Shown: positions 33,557-33,625 of the stretch, in pieces
Position numbering within the stretch: the first letter of the stretch is position 1
How the letters are laid out: the number at the start of each line of letters is the position of its first letter
Assembly: GCA_945888895.1 (NCBI GenBank)
Contig: CAMDAY010000003.1
Location: forward strand, 1-33,625
Length of the DNA stretch: 33,625 nt
Direction of reading: 5' to 3'
From: Dehalococcoides mccartyi
Lineage (GTDB): Bacteria; Chloroflexota; Dehalococcoidia; UBA2979
Notes under the pieces: generated by a model
What the model was told of the DNA's origin: nothing
Databases searched by the model: none
What the model saw: the letters and a program-made list of their open reading frames with translations, nothing else
Program-made: the position numbers and the translations under genes

Positions 33557-33625
33557 CTACGCGTCGTCGTCGATGTCGTCCGGGTCGGCGACGATCGCGC
33601 TGGCGACCGAGGTCACCTCGACGCG
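33557..33625 (-). CDS. 3' end of a further minus-strand gene
   Basis: The last 22 codons and TAG stop of a gene that continues past the window. It ends in RVEVTSVASAIVADPDDIDDDA, an acidic tail. Product cannot be named. The stop is 47 bases upstream of the small membrane-protein gene. Confidence 0.5.
   Translation of the reverse strand, partial: RVEVTSVASAIVADPDDIDDDA

Overview
The window is a 33.6 kb piece of a GC-rich bacterial chromosome. It holds mostly housekeeping genes, densely packed on both strands. I saw no rRNA, tRNA, CRISPR array or insertion sequence. The best guess for the source is Chloroflexota, in or near Dehalococcoidia. This is an inference from the RpoB/RpoC style, a two-subunit transketolase, an IleS of the eukaryote-like type behind a T-box, a LexA-like GAAC-N4-GTTC operator, and many TTG/GTG starts. 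I could not test it with a tree.

Layout, left to right. (1) 1-1693: the 3' end of one MFS transporter and a complete tandem paralogue. (2) 1798-5160, minus strand: ispD-ispF-cysE-cysS, a tight cluster for isoprenoid precursors (MEP pathway) and for cysteine synthesis and charging. (3) 5366-7302, minus: glutamate dehydrogenase and a zinc-ribbon Nudix hydrolase. (4) 7701-16137, minus: rpoB-rpoC behind a long leader and two overlapping sigma70-type promoters, not directly preceded by rplJ/rplL. (5) 16158-19463: a TIM-barrel-like lipoprotein, three genes of unknown function and a small zincin metallopeptidase. (6) 19699-21647, minus: HU, glycerate kinase and a small membrane protein. (7) 21682-23835, plus: a 58-residue zinc-ribbon protein resembling the tail of B12-dependent ribonucleotide reductase, behind a promoter framed by two LexA-like boxes, then split transketolase. 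(8) 23918-27647, minus: proB-proA, an acidic small protein and a HAD phosphatase. (9) 27726-29442, plus: a YihY-family membrane protein and a higBA toxin-antitoxin pair. (10) 29451-33210, minus: ileS behind a complete T-box riboswitch, preceded by a small membrane protein and the 3' end of a further gene.

Two themes go beyond ordinary annotation. First, a family of C-rich/G-rich hairpin repeats, often paired into composite inverted elements, occupies at least five intergenic gaps; two opposed near-identical copies bracket a 74-residue gene. Second, several control regions can be read directly: the ileS T-box, the SOS-like promoter, the higBA operator and the rpoB tandem promoters. No large novel defence or biosynthetic system is visible. 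The most unusual unit is the SOS-like zinc-ribbon microprotein locus.
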